Assembly: GCA_041687295.1 (NCBI GenBank)
Contig: JAWLCG010000081.1
Span: 1-15,591 of the forward strand
Reading direction: 5' to 3'
Origin: JAWLCG01 sp041687295
Lineage (GTDB): Bacteria > Planctomycetota > Phycisphaerae > SM23-33 > FEN-1343
DNA: 15,591 nucleotides
The notes under the pieces were generated by a model that did not search any database, was not told the origin of the DNA, and saw only the letters and a program-made list of their open reading frames with translations. A program made the translations under genes and the position numbers. Positions 13,857 through 15,591 of the stretch are shown piece after piece (within the stretch, counting starts at the first letter, position 1; each line of letters begins with the position of its first letter).

Positions 13857-14030
13857 GAAACGAACCCAATTCGAGCTGGCACAAGGCCGGTTCTAGCTGC
13901 GGCTTACGCGGAGAGGGCCGCCATGGAAACGAACCCAATTCGGGGCGGGCAAGACGCCTTCGAAGGTGGGACGCCGCGGCTGGCGCCGCTCTGTCCCAGC
14001 CTACGGGTCCTGACGAAACGAACCCAATTC
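13857..14030 (+). repeat. Three direct copies of GAAACGAACCCAATTC
   Basis: The 16-bp word gaaacgaacccaattc occurs exactly at 13857-13872, 13926-13941 and 14015-14030, giving periods of 69 and 89 bp. Copies 1 and 3 are followed by similar words (gagctggc and aaactggc). The intervening segments are otherwise unlike each other, so this is not a CRISPR. It sits next to an IS remnant. Confidence 0.8.
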
Positions 14031-14120
14031 AAACTGGCCCCAGCGGGGTAGTACACCGGCCAGCCACTGCGTTCGACCCGGCCTACGCGCTTCCGGCCGT
14101 CAAGCCAAAGCGGCGATTCT

Positions 14121-14354
14121 CGCCGCTCGCCGGAACTGCGGCGGGTGCTGACGCAGGTGGCCCAGGGCGTGGCCCGGCGGGGGCCGCGGTACGGCCAGCT
14201 GTTCGAACGCATCGCCCGGGAGAAGCACACCAACATCGCCAAGAGCGCGGTGGCCCGGCGTCTGCTGGAGGACGCCTGGACGATTCTGATCAAGCAGGAG
14301 CCGTTCCGGTTGCTGCCGGAGCCGGCTGAGGAGTCGCTGACGCGGGTCGGATGA
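14121..14354 (+). pseudogene. IS110-family (IS116/IS902) transposase C-terminal remnant
   Basis: The plus-strand frame reads RRSPELRRVLTQVAQGVARR, then GPRYGQLFERIAREKHTNIA, then KSAVARRLLEDAWTILIKQEPFR, and ends at TGA. SPELRRVL-Q-A and K-AVARRLL---W-IL--EPFR are the pattern of the C-terminal transposase_20 domain of IS110-type elements (family knowledge). Everything upstream, including the RuvC-like DEDD domain, is missing, and the frame before 14121 has no homologous features. The usual glycine/lysine-rich run before the last helix is replaced by REKHTNIAKS. It is therefore a decayed 3' end of an insertion sequence. Confidence 0.6.
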
Positions 14355-14665
14355 CAACCGTAGGGCCTGAGGCGCTTGCCAACAAGGCCGTCAGCCTAAT
14401 GATCCGCCCGCGTCCGAATCCCACATGAGCCCCCGGCTGAGCCGGTGAGGCTGAATAGATACCAGGATGCAAAGCGACATCCGGAGACGCGGGGCGTCAG
14501 CGGCATCGAAGAAAAAGACAAAGGTTGTTCAAAAGAAAGGCAGGTGCATCTTGACCTGAACGGTCCTGTCATAGATACGGCGCGGGCCGTGTTTGTAGGC
14601 TGGGGCGCAGCGACAGCGAAGCCCCACCTTCGCCCTGGCGGACGGGCACGGCCGGGGCGTTGGGA
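14355..14665. other. Gene-free stretch with one inverted repeat
   Basis: No gene is supported here. The one structured item is the arm pair tggggc (14601-14606) and gcccca (14621-14626), within gtaggctggggcgcagcga and cagcgaagccccacc. That resembles the common dispersed GGGGCTTCGCT-type palindromes seen in many bacteria, but only from memory. An AT-rich patch at 14508-14540 has no promoter I would defend. Confidence 0.45.
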
Positions 14666-15262
14666 TCACTTCTCGGCGTCGAAGTGGTCGGCCAGGGCGT
14701 AGACCTCGGCGTTGAGGGTGGCCATGCGGTCGGTCAGGCCGGTGTAGGGGTCGTAGGTGATGTTGGCGTAGCCCTTGTGGCCCGGCTGGGTGTGGGTGAG
14801 GCCTCTCTTGCCGGCGAAGGTGCTCATGAAGTTCCAGATGGGCGTGTAGGCGACGGGCTGGTCGGTGCGGCGGAGGGCCTCGTCGTCGCTCCAGGCGCCG
14901 GTGCCGTTGAAGCCCAGCTGCCAGAGCTGGGCGGTGGTGGCCTGGGCCCAGCCCTGCTGCGAGCCGAACTTCTCGGCCAGGGCGGCCTTGGCGGTTTCGG
15001 TCCGCTGGGCCCGGACGCCCGCGACGCCCACGTGCAGGAACAGGCAGCCCTCCGGGTCGACCATCCACCAGCGGTCGCCGACCTTCCGGGCGCGGAAGAA
15101 GCCGGTCGCCTCGACCTTGCGATCCGCCCACCCGCCGAAGCGGCTCAGCGGCACCGCCGAATCACCGGCCGAGAACCCCTCCACCCGGCCCAGGGCGCGG
15201 GTGGGCATGTCCTCGTAGGGCTTGGAGGGGCTGAAGGAGACGGGCACGGTCAGCGGTTCCAT
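14666..15262 (-). pseudogene. GH50/agarase-like protein lacking its catalytic barrel
   Basis: A 198-residue open frame. Its N-terminal 165 residues resemble the entry region of GH50/agarase-like glycoside hydrolases: GFFRARKVGDRWWMVDPEGC (54-73), LFLHVGVAGV (74-83), then LWQLGFNGTGAWSDDEALRR (113-132) and PIWNFMSTFAGKRG (141-154). In full-length relatives a long (beta/alpha)8 domain with catalytic glutamates follows the equivalent of ITYDPY (168-173). Here only TGLTDRMATLNAEVYALADH and FDAEK remain, which look like a family C-terminus. I infer an in-frame internal deletion, although a genuinely short protein is possible. The start at 15260-15262 has GAGGAA six nt upstream; the extension to 15373 has no such site. 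No signal peptide is visible. Confidence 0.6.
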
Positions 15263-15470
15263 GGCGGGTTCCTCGGCGGGAAGGGGGGTGGCGCCGGCCA
15301 ATATCGCGCCAGGCATGCGCAGACGATCGACGCGGGACGATGCGGCATGGTGTCTCTCCTGAAGCCCGCCCACGAGCGGCCCCGGGGAAGGATGCTACCG
15401 CTGCCGACAGCGGACGGCAAGGGGCAGGGCGGACGCATTCTGGCTGGGAAAAACGCACTGCACCGGGTGC

Positions 15471-15495
15471 CGTGGCTACGCCGTTCGTAGCCACG
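15471..15495 (+). repeat. Perfect 10-bp inverted repeat near the right edge
   Basis: cgtggctacg (15471-15480) and cgtagccacg (15486-15495) pair around ccgtt. On the plus strand the stem is followed by TCTTTGG, a weak tail. It may be a terminator for something outside the window or another palindromic repeat. No gene is supported in 15263-15591. Confidence 0.5.
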
Positions 15496-15591
15496 TCTTT
15501 GGCTGCTCCGCTGGACTCCCACTCCATGCACAGAGGACCTGCCCTTTGCGCGTGCGGGCCCACGGCCCTGGGTGCCCCGGGCGAGCCGCAG

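Noticed and set aside
13857..14030. CRISPR array from the three 16-bp direct repeats
   Set aside because: Repeats are too short, spacers are unequal (53 and 73 bp) and there are no cas genes.

Overview
High-GC bacterial DNA, most likely from a member of the Planctomycetota (Phycisphaerae-like) or a related PVC-group lineage. This is inferred from gene content: two PEP-CTERM proteins, one ending in a GGLALIRRRR-type tail, two formylglycine sulfatases, two beta-propeller proteins, a GH50/agarase-like protein, a UroD-family protein and many dispersed palindromic repeats. I see no rRNA, tRNA, CRISPR array or complete transposase. All genes lie on the minus strand except one sulfatase and an IS110 remnant.

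Layout. Positions 1-222 hold nothing convincing. 270-887 is a PEP-CTERM protein with its own promoter, long leader and terminator. 1438-4028 is a probable two-gene unit, sulfatase then UroD-like protein, read leftwards. A 367-bp divergent region separates it from a second sulfatase (4396-5838, plus strand). A palindromic terminator-like repeat cluster (5897-5997) closes that gene. 6021-8655 is a probable two-gene unit: an Asp-box sialidase-like protein followed by a BNR_4-type propeller of the kind seen among ulvan-lyase-like proteins. 9184-10089 is a PEP-CTERM protein with a DUF3494 ice-binding-like domain. 10090-11227 is a 1.1-kb gene-free stretch rich in repeats. 11228-13507 is a repeat-laden block: a truncated copy of a small lipoprotein gene, a secreted ankyrin-repeat protein, and the intact lipoprotein gene, which resembles the C-terminal domain of SAM hydroxide adenosyltransferase (DUF62). 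13573-14354 is a repeat and insertion-sequence graveyard. 14666-15262 is a GH50-like protein that keeps its N-terminal region but lacks the catalytic barrel.

Function. The 1.4-8.7 kb part looks like a catabolic cluster for a sulfated or acidic polysaccharide: sulfatases, beta-propeller lyase or sialidase candidates and a GH50-like relic. The sulfatases and propeller proteins lack visible Sec signals, so they may act in the cytoplasm on imported oligosaccharides. Four minus-strand genes share a promoter pattern I read as TTGAC(A/G), a 16-17 nt spacer, then TA-NNN-T preceded by GG.

The most unusual part is 11.0-13.7 kb. Two copies of the lipoprotein gene, 235/242 identical by my alignment, flank the ankyrin gene. 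One copy is cut off exactly where a 59-bp hairpin begins, and that hairpin occurs identically at 5897-5955. The block is bracketed by inverted copies of a second repeat family.
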